64,000 nucleotides of DNA from Vanilla planifolia (taxonomy: Eukaryota; Streptophyta; Magnoliopsida; Asparagales; Orchidaceae). The notes under the pieces were generated by a model that was given only the letters and a program-made list of their open reading frames with translations, was not told the origin of the DNA and did not search any database. The stretch lies in the NCBI GenBank assembly GCA_023846275.1, contig JAIUJO010000447.1:124001-188000 (forward strand), read 5' to 3'. A program made the position numbers and the translations under genes. The stretch's first letter is position 1. Every line of letters begins with the position of its first letter. Positions 1 through 12,896 of the stretch are shown piece by piece.

Positions 1-735
1 ATTAATTGGATAGAGTTGGTTGAGATGAATCCAAAGAAGTTTATTTCATCTCCATTAAACCCCAACCTAATTTAATTTTAATTTTTGAAGTAATAAGCAT
101 AAATAAAAGCTATGTAATATAACAAAATAAAAGCTATGTTAAGGTGGCTTGAGAACAAGTTTAATATATGAGATAAATTGTACGAGAAAATAGTATTCCA
201 AGAATGCAAAGAGGTTAACAGTATCATCCATGAAAATAAAAATAGCGATCAGTAGAACATTTTCATAAAGCATGTCAAAAGCTTTGAATATAAAATATTT
301 AACAAATAAAAAACTAATATTTAATTGGATAGAGCACCTAGAGAAAAGTCTAATGACATTCGTTTGAACTCAATCTTTCTTTATTTTACTTAATGTGAAT
401 TACTAAGGTAAACAAAATAAAATAATAAAAAATAATGATTCTAAAATTAAGCAAACTTATATTGAAGCTGAAATGGGTTAAATTGAAACAATGTAAAAAA
501 AACCAACTAAAAGACATCTAAATCACACATGAGAGAATAATCAATGTTTCATGATAACATACCGAAATCGATAAGAATAATTATATGTGAAATTAACATT
601 CCAAGATACTAAAGGGATTGTAACGTCTTTTATTTTTAAATTAGACACTAATTGAAAGGTATCATAGCACATGCCAAAAAAAAAATAAATGATTTAAAAC
701 AATAAAAATATTTACTAGATGCTTTGATAAGATAT
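1..735. repeat. Satellite array, partial (about 400-bp unit)
   Basis: Two or more diverged copies of the tandem unit that fills 48466-52925. A unit-start signature (TTAATTGGATAGAG) is seen near positions 3 and 321, and a weaker one (ATTTACTAGATGCTTTGATAAG) near 707, giving spacings of about 319 and 385 bp. Shared internal landmarks are an AATAAGCATAAAT-like stretch, an ATGAGATAAATTG-like stretch and ATTCCAAGATACTAA. The array runs off the left edge of the window and passes into a minus-strand copia remnant at about 735. No coding potential is seen. That the two arrays are one satellite family is read directly from shared order and wording of these blocks. Confidence 0.75.
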
Positions 736-1657
736 TCATCTAAATTGACATGAATTATTTTTTCTGCAACTAGTGATCTCTTATTATATACTCTAAATGC
801 TCTAGTTATAGGTGAGTAACATAGAAAAAGTCCTTCATCAAACTTAGCATCAAATTAATCTAAATCCCTCGTTCAAATTATTTAAAAAAAGGCATTGGCA
901 TTCAAACACATGAAAATAGGGTATCTTGAGCTTCTAATCATAAAATAATTCAAAAGGAGAAATATCTAATAAAGGTCTACATATTATCTTATTAAATACA
1001 TAACAAGTAATATGAACTTCTTCTGCACAAAAATACTTGAGGACATTATAATTTTTAAGTATACACCATGTGACATCTAGCAAGGTTCTCTTCTTTGTCT
1101 AATCTATACGATTTTGTTGAGGAGTTATAGGTGAAGAAAATGTATGCTTAACTCAATTTTTCCCTCAAAAATTGCCAAAAATGTAATTCATAAATTCTCC
1201 TCCAATATCACACTTAATGGAGACTAACTTAACTTCATGCTCTTTTTCAATCATAACACTCAACCTAATAAATTCCTCAATACTTCTTTTTTGTTTCTCA
1301 CAAGAAGAACCCACGAAATCCTAGTATAGTAATTTATAACAACCAACCCATATTTACTTCTAGCAAGACTCTCTAATGAATAAGACAAAATAGGTCTAAA
1401 TGAACAAGCTCTAATGGTTTCTGAGTTGTAATGTGGTTAAGTGGTTGAAAGCTCTCTTCTATTTGTTTTCCTAATTGACTTGGACAACATAGTCTGATAT
1501 TTGGCAAACTAAGGTTTGGCAAACCTCTAACTAGATTAAACTTTAAAAGCTTTTCAAAAGTAGATTTTTCTAAATGACAAAATCTCATATGCCACAATGT
1601 AGAATTATTATGGTGTGTTGTATGGCATTCTAAACTATTGTGCTTAACCATGTGCAA
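735..1657 (-). pseudogene. Ty1/copia integrase with GAG-pre-integrase domain, broken
   Basis: Reading right to left, the minus strand gives a GAG-pre-integrase domain at about 1625-1400 (LWHMRFCHLEKS, then LVRGLPNL, then LELVHLDLF). The integrase core follows to about 860: a KCDIGGEF stretch in place of the usual SDNGGEF, then ITPQQNRI near 1100, the counterpart of the conserved TPQQNG. The tail to about 735 carries RAFRVYNKRSLV and HVNLDE, the usual link between integrase and reverse transcriptase in copia elements. Stops and frameshifts occur throughout, so no protein is made. RT and RNase H are absent: the pol reading ends where the satellite begins. The order protease, integrase, then RT is diagnostic of Ty1/copia. 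Confidence 0.88.
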
Positions 1658-1699
1658 AAGTAAAACATATGTATTATCTTTTCTATTTTCAATTATAAG

Positions 1700-1985
1700 T
1701 GTAACATTATATTTAATAATAATCCATTCATTTTTGTTAAATAAAAAATTAAAATTTGAATCACAAATTTTGACTAGTACTAAGATTATTTTACATTAAG
1801 TCTTAAACAAGAAGGACCTTTCTTATAGGAATGTGTTTGTTTCCCACATCTCTGATTCCAATAACTTTCCTTTTAGTGTTATCACCAAGAGTAAAGTTAC
1901 CACCATCATAAAACATCAAGTGGATGAATAAAGATGTATCTCTAATTATGTGTCTTGAGTATCCACTATCTAAGTACCACATGTC
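1700..1985 (-). pseudogene. Ty1/copia aspartic protease, broken
   Basis: The minus strand reads MWYLDSGYSRHI at about 1983-1950, matching the copia retropepsin active-site block WYLDSGCSRHM with the catalytic D-S-G triad kept. It continues with FTLGDNTKRKVIG and RKVLLV, the counterparts of the flap and of the usual NVLYV strand. In its family this enzyme cleaves the gag-pol polyprotein. It lies between the gag knuckle region and the GAG-pre-integrase domain, the normal copia order. Stops appear soon after the flap, so it is a fossil. Confidence 0.85.
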
Positions 1986-1989
1986 CTCT

Positions 1990-2510
1990 AGTCTTTCAAG
2001 GAAGGCAAATCTTATCTTCTAATATTTTAATCAAAACACTATCTTTGGCCATAAAATAAATCAAACCCATCTTCTTATCTTCATCACTATAAGAAGAAAT
2101 ATCTAAATAATCATAAGACATCTTGATAGCTTTCTCATTCTTTTTTTGAAACTTTTCTACAATCTCTTTGTAGTTGGGGTAATTTGGCCTTGTATGCCTA
2201 GAAGGTTTATAATCACAAAAAAATTTTTCTTCTTTGGAAACCACCTCCCTCTATGGTTTCGTATTATTTCTAAAATAATTAACTAAATCTCTTTTATTAT
2301 ATAATCTAGAAAATCAATTTGAGATAGGAGCTACCTAATTTGAGATAAAGAAATCTAAGTCTATAAAGGAGTCAATTACATGTACAATTGTCTCTTCCAT
2401 CCCTTTTATCTTCTCTTTTTCAATCACAAGTTCTTCATTCTTTCTTTCTGCAAGCTCAATTCGACTAGTCACAAGCTCACCTAACAACACATCCATTAGA
2501 ATATCAAAAG
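1990..2510 (-). pseudogene. Ty1/copia gag C-terminus and degraded zinc knuckle
   Basis: The minus strand gives a lysine- and glutamate-rich linker (RIELAERKNEELVIEKEK, about 2460-2410) typical of the region after UBN2 in copia gag. A corrupted CCHC knuckle follows at about 2220-2180: FFCDYKPSRHTRPNYP, where the family norm is FCYKC..GH.RPDCP. An acidic stretch SSYSDEDKKMGLIYFMA then leads to the protease. One knuckle cysteine is replaced, so nucleic-acid binding would be lost even without the stops. It continues the gag fragment at 2538-3104, separated by frameshifts. Confidence 0.8.
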
Positions 2511-2537
2511 TAATTTTTACATCCTTTTATGTTGTCA

Positions 2538-3104
2538 CTAATTGGTCATATTTTTGAGGAAGAACTCAAAATCTTCCTCACATACACAAGTAGAAAACAC
2601 CCTGACAAGAATAAATAAACCATTAATAATACCAGTAAATCTTGTAGACATAACCTTAACAGTATCATTTGAATTCAATTGAAATAATTCATGCTCATGA
2701 TTATGCATGTTCATTTTAGTATCTTTAACTTGATAAGTACTCTCTTTGATATCTTCAAGTTTAGAACAAATCTCATGTGTCATTTTCAGTAAATGATTTG
2801 ATTATATTTTTGAGGCACCCAAATCACAACACAAAATATTCATAAAATAAGAATTAAGTTGCACTCTATGCTTTTCTTTGAGAATAAGTACACATAAAGG
2901 TTTTCTCACTTCTTTTATGTCAACAATTATAGTTGGAATCTCAAACATAATTTCAACATTGCTAATTTCCAAATCAACAGATTCAAAAATTAAATGTATA
3001 TGATTAATGTAATGGAGATAAAACAAACCATTAAACAAAGGTGGTCAATGTGACAAAGCTCCCTCAGATAAAATTACATTATCATCAACACAAGGTAGAG
3101 CCAT
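2538..3104 (-). pseudogene. Ty1/copia gag (UBN2-type) with start codon, broken
   Basis: The ATG is at 3104-3102 and begins MALPCVDDN, placed 42 bases after the end of the primer-binding site. PPLFNG at about 3044 matches the conserved gag N-terminal motif PP.F.G..Y..W. RVQLNSYFMNILCCDLG at about 2863-2815 matches the AQLNAKA.N.L.CAL block. From 2783 the reading TKMNMHNHEHELFQLNSND and STRFTGIINGL matches the UBN2 core. One internal stop interrupts the N-terminal part after SH, and a frameshift separates the two pieces. The protein would have been the nucleocapsid of the element whose pol lies to the left. Confidence 0.87.
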
Positions 3105-3145
3105 CAGATATTGTCTTATTTATTTCTTTCTTTTGATAAAACCTT

Positions 3146-3157
3146 GCTCTGATAATA
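3146..3157 (-). other. Primer-binding site (initiator Met-tRNA type) of copia remnant
   Basis: The minus strand reads TTATTATCAGAGCAAGG, close to the standard plant copia primer site TGGTATCAGAGC. It sits between the candidate LTR end at 3163 and the gag ATG at 3104, exactly where it is expected. Two mismatches reflect decay. Confidence 0.8.
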
Positions 3158-3162
3158 ATTAT

Positions 3163-3260
3163 TGTAAAACATGTGAGGCAAAGTGAAGAAGAGGGAAGGG
3201 GTGAGTTGTACATTTAAATTTTTTTTATCAAAAAAATCAGAAGAAAAATTTTGTTGAGCT
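3163..3260 (-). mobile_element. 3' edge of the 5' LTR of the copia remnant
   Basis: On the minus strand a pyrimidine-rich stretch with CAACTCACCCCTTCCCTC, followed by a terminal ACA, lies just before the primer site. The same arrangement (CACCCC run, CTC, TTG) precedes the ends of the LTRs at 14688-14733 and 63535-63572, so it is a family-wide U5 feature. The other end of this LTR was not found; sequence further right gives no partner copy in the window. Confidence 0.5.
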
Positions 3261-6144
3261 TAAAATAATTTTCTTTTATGGAGAAAGTAAAATTACTCAA
3301 CAATAAATGAAATGTACACATAATTTTTATGTAGTTTGATAGAAACCCTTACCTCCACTCACTCTAGATCCACATTTAGCCTCTAATTAATCTCATCCTT
3401 TTATTGAAGCTAGTAAGTGAAATGAAATACGCACTAGAGCACCAATGAGATATCAAAGTTAAAGAAATTAAGGCTATTAAAAAAACTCAAAACTTTACAA
3501 TTCTTTGCTTACAAAATTCCTACACCTTTAATTCTTTAACCAGGGGTGGCACTAAAAATGAATGTTGAAGATGCTACTATGAAAGGCCAAAATGAGTGTG
3601 AACAAAAGCAAATAAATCAAGGCCCATGAAAATCATTAGCTTTTAAAAATGTATAAAAATTTGTTGCTCATAATTTGAGCTTCAATTGGACTTGTACATA
3701 AATTTTCAAACTTTGTTCAATAATATTTATGTTTAGTAAATGATTTTTATTTATAGATGAAATGAAAAATATCAAAAAAAAACTCCTACAATGGAAGTAT
3801 CTATTTTTTGGAAACCTATCCATTACAATGAAGAAAATGGTACCGCTGCTGTCTAATTACATTAATTGTTGGAGTGATAGCAGACGGATTAACTTAAAGG
3901 AAAAAGGGTTTAGTTCTAATCACTATGTCACAAGATCTAAAGCGTTGGTTTCAACAATCAGATAGATGATGATGATGATGAGGTTATTATTCATAAGGGT
4001 TAAGACACTCTCAACGATTTGATAAAGCATTAGGGATGAATGGCTAAAGTCAAATGATTGCTTACAAATGTAGGTGTGATTATAACTTTTTGATTGTAAG
4101 AACTTGTAATCAGGTTGTGTAGAAATTTCAAGTTTGGTAAAGCTTATTTTTGTGCCACATTGCAAAATTATGTAACTATTTTGTGCTTATAATAGATCCA
4201 CTACATATTATTACCAACTTAATGGTGTTGACAACCTCTGGTTTCTTAGGACGTCATGACTTGAGTCACCAACATGCACATATGGGGTCTAACCAGACCC
4301 AATTTACATAAATTAAATAAAAAGTCTTCCCTAACTCATTTTTCAAATAATGGTTGAAAAGAAATGCCCTCAACCAATATAACCAAGGACCACAATAACA
4401 ACCTTACTAAAGTAGTACTCGAGCTTGACTCATCTTCGTTTCTATTAGGTTCCAAGTCTACGGGTTCCCATGCCTCATTTTTCCTTTAGGCCAATCAATG
4501 TAAGCCCTTTGGACATTGCAGTGGGGGTGCTTCGGCAATTTTGCTTCAACAATAAAATTTTTATAAAAAAAATTTGTTAATGTAAAATCTCAAATTCTTT
4601 CAAATAAAATACATCTCAAACAAATTTTGCATTTACATAAAGGGTGATAGTCTTATGTGCCACCATTGCAAAGAATTTAAAGGTTTAATATGCTAATCGT
4701 AAAAATTTTGAAATGAAGTTATTTATGGATTAGTTGCTCGTGAAAGACCATCATTCTTTGATCCAAAGTTAAAAAATTGAACCATTAAATTGCATTCACT
4801 ACTTATATTACAATAATCTATGCTCCAACAAATTCAGATCACTGAAATAACACTAAGCTTAAGAAGGTATTAGTACATAATTAACCTTGGTTTTGCGATC
4901 AATACCTTAAAGGATACAATGACCATAAGAATTATGGTTCATCAACTTGTGAAGGAGTTTGAAATGTTGTTTTAGTCTTTACTACAGTAAATATTTATTC
5001 ATTCTTAAAATGTTTTGGAAACTTAAAAACAAAATTTTCAAAACATTTCACATAAGTGTCCTATCATGATGTAGTTATCACAATACGTCAATTTTTTTGT
5101 TCAAAGAATGTTGTTACCTATGGCTATAATATATTTTTTTAAGAATACTTTTTCTATTGTTTCTAATTCTCAAGCCTTTAATCAAACCTCTTATATCTAG
5201 TTCTTTTTATTTTGGTGATTTGCATTCACTATTCTTTTTTATAGCTATAGCAAATGTAATGGCTTGTTTGAAAGATAGAATACGAAATGCAGGTAGTTTA
5301 TGATCAACATGATCAACTAAATTTAATCTTCTTCACTCTTCAAATACTCTTTTATGATTTACTCTTAAACTTTATTATTCTTTCTACTTCCCATCAGCAT
5401 GAAATCAAAGTGTTCTTATGTTAAAAATAGAATGAGCTATTTGTGAGATGTTCTTGCCCCATGATCTTATCTATAGATATTAATTTTAAATTAGTAATAG
5501 TAGATTTGAAAGTGCAATAGTGTTAAGAAGAAAACCAAAAATGAAATGTACAAGAGGTTTTTTGCATGAAGATTGAATTGTTTTAGATTCTCTTTAAAGG
5601 TTCTAAATTTATAAAGTTTAAATTCTAAAAATTATCTAAGTTCTTTTTAAGTTCACTCTAAATTATTTCGAATCTTTTATGTATTCTCCCTAAATTCTTT
5701 TTTTCAAACATCTTTTCCAACACTTTGTATAGAGGCTAGGATATAATATCTAATTACAAAAGAGCCTAACAATTTGTTACAAAAAGAGATTTGACCATTG
5801 ATAATGTTTTGAAATCTCATCAATTTTGAGTCATCCAGCCACATAACTACCCATAAATATCCAATTTGCATGAGGCTTCTAAGTGCCATTTGAGTTTAAA
5901 TTTTTCATGTGCGAAGATGGTGTAGTAAGTGCCACTTATTGCATCAGTGATGCATGCAGCCAACAACCTATAATAAACCATCACACTTATCAAGTTTAAT
6001 GCATCTAGTAGTCAAATGTTCACATGACTCAAGGGAGCATTAATAGTCCATGAAGTTTGATGCAAGTTGGTTAACACCATTCCAATAGGATTTTATTAAA
6101 GTATCTTCCTTTAGGTTTAGATATCCTAGGAGTTCATCAATGTG
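3261..6144. other. Unassigned AT-rich sequence
   Basis: I see no gene and no recognisable transposon domain. It holds a short (GAT)5 microsatellite at 3965-3979. A patch of higher G+C near 4230-4540 has no coding signature I recognise. Open stretches are short and unlike any family I know. Some of the first kilobase may belong to the copia 5' LTR. Confidence 0.4.
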
Positions 6145-7480
6145 ATGTAATATGATATATTAAAACCTATTATAACTCATAGAAAATTAAGAAAAGCTTT
6201 AGTTCTAGTAATATATACATACAAGGCCCAATCCAAGGGTCTTACTGGTTTCAAATACAAAATCCTAGGATTACTGAATAAGAACTTTTATAGAACCCAA
6301 AGTAATGCATTGAATTTTGATATAAGGGATATCAGCATAAATGTAAAGTGATTTAAATAACAAACACACAATTACTGACATTGGTAGTGAAGTGGTGAGG
6401 TACATGCAAAATTTGTGTTCAAAGAAGCATAACCAAGAAATCATAGTCATATGCACTAATGAGAAAGATGTATATGATGATTATGTTTTCTAAAAGTTGA
6501 AATAAAGTGGTGAAAAAGTTTCTTAGTGACTTGACAATATTGTGAATGATTGATAATGGGTAGGAATTTTCTTTTTGATCCGCTCATATTCCTTCTTAGG
6601 ACACCTCTATAATCACATTGTTAGATAATTTATGCACAACACATTAAAATAAAAAGGGGTTGGTGGTAGAACTTTATTACTTCACTAAATGTTTTTCAAC
6701 CTATGCAACAAAATAAGCATCCCTATTTATAAAGTTCTCAAGAGCAAAATATTAACTTTACTTATTAATATTAAGGGGTACATTTTAAAATTCTGAAAGT
6801 CCTTTAAAATTTCTAAAAATAGTAAAAAAATAATAAATAAGACAGTTTGAATTTTGAAAAAAAAAACATGAAAAAAATAACTTAAAAAGTTACAAAATGA
6901 TTTAATGTAATAAATTCCTAAATAATTTTGAGCATTGTTAATGATGAGTGGTGAGGTAATGGGTGTTATGGTTGGTACAACATAGAAGGATCAATGTGTG
7001 ATTCTTTGGTTTTTTTTATTGGTGGCACAATATTAAAGATTTGCATAGAGAGGCATCCAATGCCTTAGGTCTTACCTTTGGGTCAGCATGGGTTAGGAAA
7101 AACTATGACATATTGATTAGTTAGAGCTTTCTAGATTAGGCCTATGTAGGAAGATGATATTACAAAGTTCGTAGGACACCAAAGGCCTGATGGGTGGCAA
7201 CTAAGCCTTTCACGGTGGTCGTAATAGTGGTACAAACTAACAGGAAAAGCCGAAAACATAATTTTAAGCTTTTTTTAGAAAAAAGTTAATCAAATTTTAG
7301 ATGAGTGGAATTGTGAGCTGCCTAAAAGAATAACTTGCACTTAATATAAAATTGGAGATATCTAAAAAAAAGTCAACTATTCATCAAATAACACAAATTA
7401 ATGTATACATGTAAATAACTTAGTGAACTAATGAAATACAAACTAAAATATCAAATAAATGTTTATCTACTATACTTTGT
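6145..7480 (-). mobile_element. Gypsy-type LTR, diverged copy A
   Basis: This segment matches 43730-45015 in the same orientation at a constant offset of about 37.55 kb. Anchors are CCTAGGAT near 6266, TTGGTAGTG near 6381 (partner 43977), GTCAGCATGGGTTAG near 7081 (partner 44634) and GAACTAA..AAACTAAAATAT near 7424 (partner 44958). The partner lies next to a minus-strand gypsy pol, so this is taken as an LTR of the same family, read on the minus strand. A purine-rich PPT-like site adjoins its right edge. It may be a solo LTR or the remains of a longer element; exact ends and target-site duplications are not visible. Confidence 0.6.
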
Positions 7481-7489
7481 CCCCACACC
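7476..7489 (-). other. Candidate polypurine tract
   Basis: The minus strand reads GGTGTGGGGACAAA at the right edge of the gypsy LTR copy. A G-rich tract of this kind directly before an LTR is the usual plus-strand primer of gypsy elements. No pol tail is recognisable immediately to the right, so the call rests on position and base composition. Confidence 0.4.
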
Positions 7490-10400
7490 TATAGTGATAA
7501 TGAAGACTAACAAGTAGTAGGGGGCCAATCTTGCAATGACTCTGAGTTCGGATAGAACTAGAATGCCTCCAAGTCAAACATCTATGTGATGTACTGAATG
7601 CTACTACGTCACCATGCCTCTACAAAAAGACCTCGACCAACACATTCCAGCATGCACTTTGGTGGCCTTGTAGCAAATCTCTGCTAGCAACCTAGCCTTA
7701 CTGCCTTATGTAGTGTCATCAATTTTTCTCATTTTTTCTCTTCCCTTAATTTTGCTTCACTCATTTTTTGTTTTAGTAAGCTTGGATGTTATCTCTTGAT
7801 TTACATTATAGATATATGTTGGAGAACTAATTTATCTACATCATATAAATTTTAAAAAATTGAGGATAATTAATTTTTATGTTCAATAAAATTTATGTTA
7901 TTATATTTGAATAAGAGTACAAAATTATATTCATAAGATGATGATGAAGTGACATGCTTGTATTCTTTTGGGGCTCCAAAAAATGTTTAACCTAAAAATC
8001 TTGAATTGAAAAGCATAAAATATGATTTAATAAAATATCAATAACTGTTATGTTAAATGTTTTAACATGAACATGATTTCATTAAATAAAAATTAATGAA
8101 TTACAAATTGCATGAGAATTGAATAAGTTCATCATGCACAGAGCTAGTTAAAGAATTATCATTCTCGACGTCAAAATATTTTTATTCCATATTACAAATA
8201 CAAGTGTTATGGTTTAATTATTTTATGATGGAACAATCTACTCATACCCACTGTCTTAAAGCAATCTTATAAGTTTGCAAACTTTCATAGCACCATCCTT
8301 TTATTAAACAACAAACTAGCACATTCAAATTATTAATCATCACTATTTTTTAATTGAAATATTGCCCCATCTACAATAGCTCTTATGCATGAAAATTTTA
8401 TAGCATGCTCTTTTGCTTTAATAAAACTACTGATCACTATACATTAAAATTTTCATTATCTATTACTTATTAATTGTAATATTTACCCACGTACATTTGT
8501 TGTTTACAATGTACTTTTTAAGTCGTTATTATAAGTGAATACTACATAGAATACCTACATCAAATTTGAAATAAAAATTGTTGAAATTATGTTTTTTGTT
8601 CGAAACATAACAAGTGCTACTACGAATTAAGAGTGCATACTTAATTATGTTAAAAAGCATTGTTATAATTCATACTACTACAACACATCCACAAATATTG
8701 CTACAATTCATTTTTGCAAAATTAGGCATTTCAAAACCAATGGTAGAATGTGGAAATCTTTGTTTGCAAACCTTCTCTTTATGAATGGAAGTGAAAAAGC
8801 ATATGAAGTAGATATGGTTTTCGACACACTAATGTTGTCAGTGACAAACTTGTGTGTTCAACAGAATCAATATGAATGCATTCTTGTTATGTCGTCATTC
8901 AAGTGCAAGCAGAAGCATGCGTTGTCACAATATTTCATGCAGCAAATTATACAAGGTAGCAATCTTATACCTATGTCATACATTCTCTAAGGATCAATTT
9001 TCCACCAATTTCATGTGAGTAAGAGTTTTCATTCATATTTGTGTATAACTTATTTAATTTTAGGTACTACCATATGTAAGATATGTTATAATAAGCTATA
9101 TTCATTTATTATATGACTTTGATATGACACAAACACAATCATTTAATATAGCCACCCAAAGTGTTGCTCTTATAAGATAACCTATGTTTAGATGTTCTTA
9201 TTGTTAAATTGTGTAAGTAAGGCAATAAACTTGTTAATGTAAATAGTCAAGTCCTATATCATCTTACAAAGAGATATTGGAATCACATCTATATGATCCA
9301 CATTTATGTAGGTCATAAGAAAAGATTGATACAAACCAATTGTAAGATTTCAATAATCATATCGTCTGAGCACACTAATTTGTATAATTGATGTTCTTCA
9401 TTAAACTATCAGAATCTTCAATGCATTAGTATTCTATGATTCATTTTTTATCATTAATAAGTGTAGATCAGTTAGGACAAATATTGTCACAATACCATCT
9501 GAAAGCAATGAATATTATCAATTGTTGTGGTTTTATTGGGTTAGTAATTGCATTATCATGCAAATTTTTTTCTTATATCATCACATCACAACACATTTTC
9601 AAGATCGTGTCTCTTAGAAAAATAAATATATAATGTCGTGAGACGATCAATTGAAACTATAAATATATGATTAATTGAAACTATAAATATTAACTACATT
9701 ATACTAGTATAATCTATGAGGTGCTCTAGAATAAAATATATGTATAAGGACTTAAGCACTAAGCTACATCTTGGTGATGTATTGTATGAAGGACTATCTT
9801 AAAAGAATATTTCTAGACATTTTGGGGCATTAAGGTGTTCTTTTCCTTTTCCAGCGTGCTAATAAGATATTGTTCATGTACTAATAATAACAAAACCATG
9901 AGAGTGTAACCACCATTTTAGTAGACTTTGGAAAGCCTAACTAGCTACCAAATGATCCATAATTTGCTTTAGTATTAACATTACATTAAATAGAGTATGG
10001 TTTTGAAGGAAAGAAGCTATTGTTACAATTTGCAAAATCTTATGTTTAAGGAAAGAGCTAAATCATAGACTCATTTGATTATAGCTATATCATCTTTTGA
10101 TTTCTACTTGATCAACAAAAATTTTTATTTTTTGATTAATATTGGTAATATCATATTATTATTACCATATTTCTTAGTGTCACATTTATTAAAAATGGAT
10201 TAAATGTACATGTTTTTCATTTGTTTCTTATGAAAAGAGCTATATTTATTTGTCTAGCAAAAATTTGTAAATTCTTTTGGTGACTTATTTAAGTGCCACT
10301 GATGTAGTTGGTCAACTCTTACCTACCATGATAAAAACATGTCATTAGTGGAAGCTGATTTAGGTTTCTAGTGGTAGACATAAGCACTGGTTAAGACTAG

Positions 10401-12891
10401 CCGCCAAAAAAACATGGCTGTACATTTTCTTATTTGTCGTTTGTGTTTTCTTCTTCACTTTTTTTATATTACAATAATGGTTCTTCCGATTGTTCCAAAC
10501 AAATTAAAGTAGTTTTAAAACATTTGTTTCTTGATATTGTATAAATGCCACAATTCACACCCTCTTGTAGTATTTATTCCTTTCCAAATTTAATGAGAAG
10601 TATTAGAGAAATGTTTTGACAAATAAAGAAATTTCTACAACAAGATCCTTCAGGCTCCTTCACTTGTAAAGGACAATTCTGTTTTGAGTGATGGAACATC
10701 ATGTCATCAATTTGCTTAATTGAAATGTTAACATTATTTGTAATACAAAAGTAAGATGTGCTTATTTTTTAATCTATCAATCTAAAATGTTTTTGTTCCG
10801 ATAGAACATAATTTTACTTACCTAACAAAATTACTAAATATTCAAAAAGTTAGAATGTACCTTTGCTATGCAACTCCTAAGAAAAAGCACGAAGTGTTGC
10901 TGAACACTTAAGCCATGAATATTTTATATTTTAGATTACCTAAATATAACTCCATCATGCGTATCAAGTATTCTCATGAGATTCGGTGTGAACTTGAGGT
11001 TGCTTAAGAATATACATAGCAAGTGAAATAGAATAAGGTCAATATGCTAATTCATGAATATGTGTTATTTAGGATGAGTCATGATGAACTATAGAATCAA
11101 TGTTTACTTGCTTCAAAAATATTATCAATGGATTATCTAATATTAGAATATTGTTTTTAATGTCAAAACAAAGTTTTAAAACTCTATTTATATTCTAATA
11201 TACTTTAAACATAATAAAAGATATTTCTATCTAGTAACTAGTTCTATTTCTTGGAAAGCTCCTCATCAATGGAGTTAAGCTTGTGTGGAATAGGAGTGAA
11301 GAACAAAAATAAATGAAGGAGAAGAATAAGAAAAATAAGAACCTCTTTCTTTTGTGGTGGACTTTAACTTGTATTCTAACTCACTGATCTCTTGCATGGT
11401 AGTTGCCATCTGTAAAGAGCCATCTAGATTATATAACATGTGAAATATATGAAGAAATGTTTCCTATGCAATGAAGCAAAAGGGTGGGATAACACAAACC
11501 AAGGATAACTATTGTCATGATTACACATTACCTTGGCACTAAAGGCCAACTACCCACGCCATAGGGAAAGAGTCGAGAAGTTTCAATAATAAAAGAAGAT
11601 ATTGGAATTGAAAATCTTATTGAGTGATTTTGATAACTAAACATCCAATGAGGAAGTTAGGAAGGAGAGCTTGGTTTTTTCATTTGTTAAGGTTGTCAAG
11701 TTTGAAATTTTGTCTATTGATGAGGTGTGGTCCACCACTTATTCTTCGCCTTCAAATAAATTATGAAGGATAATAAAATTTTATTTCGATAGAGTACAAC
11801 AAATTAGCTACAATGTCTACTATGCTAGAAGAAGGATATGAGGATTATGTAAGAATAAAAATGAAAAGAATGCAAACTATTTACCAGAAGTAAAAAATAT
11901 AGGATATGAAGTGGCTACCATGATAATAAAAAATGTAGCGGTAACTTGAGAATTGTAAAACATTAAAGGAAAACATTTAAATTGTAACATATTATTAATA
12001 GAGTAGAGTGTTATAACTCTTTTATTATTTCAAATGCTAAAAAAATTAAGTGCCATTATAGCATTAAGATTGGCCATTTAGTTTCACATTATAAAATTAA
12101 GTGAAATGCTAGTTCAAAGTTCTTGTATTTGCATGGATTCAAAAAGTTATCCTAAATTACCAAGACATTTTGGCGCCAATGATGCATGAGTCTCCAAGGC
12201 TAATGTTCGAATTTGCTTTGTATGTGCCATCATTGACAACCTTCGGAGGGCTTAGAGTGCCAAAATAGTGAGTGGATGCATTGACACATTGCTAGGCATT
12301 CTTCATTTTTCATCCACCTAAAGGAATTTGATGAATCCAAAATTACCATAAAAAAATGCCAAGAAAGAAGTCAATGGAAAGAGTGAATTTGGAATCAATC
12401 ACACCACAAAAATGAATGGTCTTCATTGTACAAGATTTGTTCCACAATGCCTTAAATTATTTGTCTTAGGTTTTTCTATTTTGTTTAATTCAATTGAATA
12501 CATTATTTGTAGAGACGACATTCTTCTAATTATTACACATAATAAACATAATACCTAAGTGATATAACTGCACATGTTTGTTAGAGTAATGGCCATGTCC
12601 ATGGATCTTAACAAATTTTAAAACAATTTACATCCACTTTTAAACCTAAAAAGCAAATAAGAACTTGAACACCACTATTGTTCTTGCACATATACTTATT
12701 TTCTCCAATAAATCCTACATGCTTAGGAGATAAGACATTTGCATTACTTGTAGCGGATTACTTCTTATGATTGACTTTAGTGTTGTTTCTAAGACCAGAG
12801 AAAGGGGTTTTTAAGAAGTTTATAGATTTAAAACTAGGTGTTACACCACTTTTTTTTCTAGCCTATATAAGACATAAATAACCAAAGTCTT
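7490..12891. other. Unassigned AT-rich sequence
   Basis: No gene or transposon domain could be supported in these 5.4 kb. 7500-7710 is less AT-rich than its surroundings, but its translations are not recognisable. Open stretches near 8748-8990 and 9436-9633 lack any motif I know. A short imperfect direct repeat (AATTGAAACTATAAATAT, twice) occurs at about 9650-9690. The stretch near 11640-11890 has a moderately long broken reading on the plus strand that I could not place. Very decayed transposon sequence is the likely content, by analogy with the rest of the window. Confidence 0.4.
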
Positions 12892-12896
12892 CACCC
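12892..12896. repeat. Left target-site duplication of solo LTR
   Basis: CACCC directly precedes the TG of the LTR and is repeated exactly at 14734-14738 after its terminal CA. Five bases is the normal duplication length for LTR retrotransposon integrase. Confidence 0.85.

Noticed and set aside
3965-3979. GAT repeat as a coding acidic tract
   Set aside because: It is a short microsatellite with stops nearby and no gene context.
8748-8990. Open stretch of 80 codons on the plus strand
   Set aside because: No motif, no neighbouring exon signals that I could support, and length within chance in AT-rich DNA.
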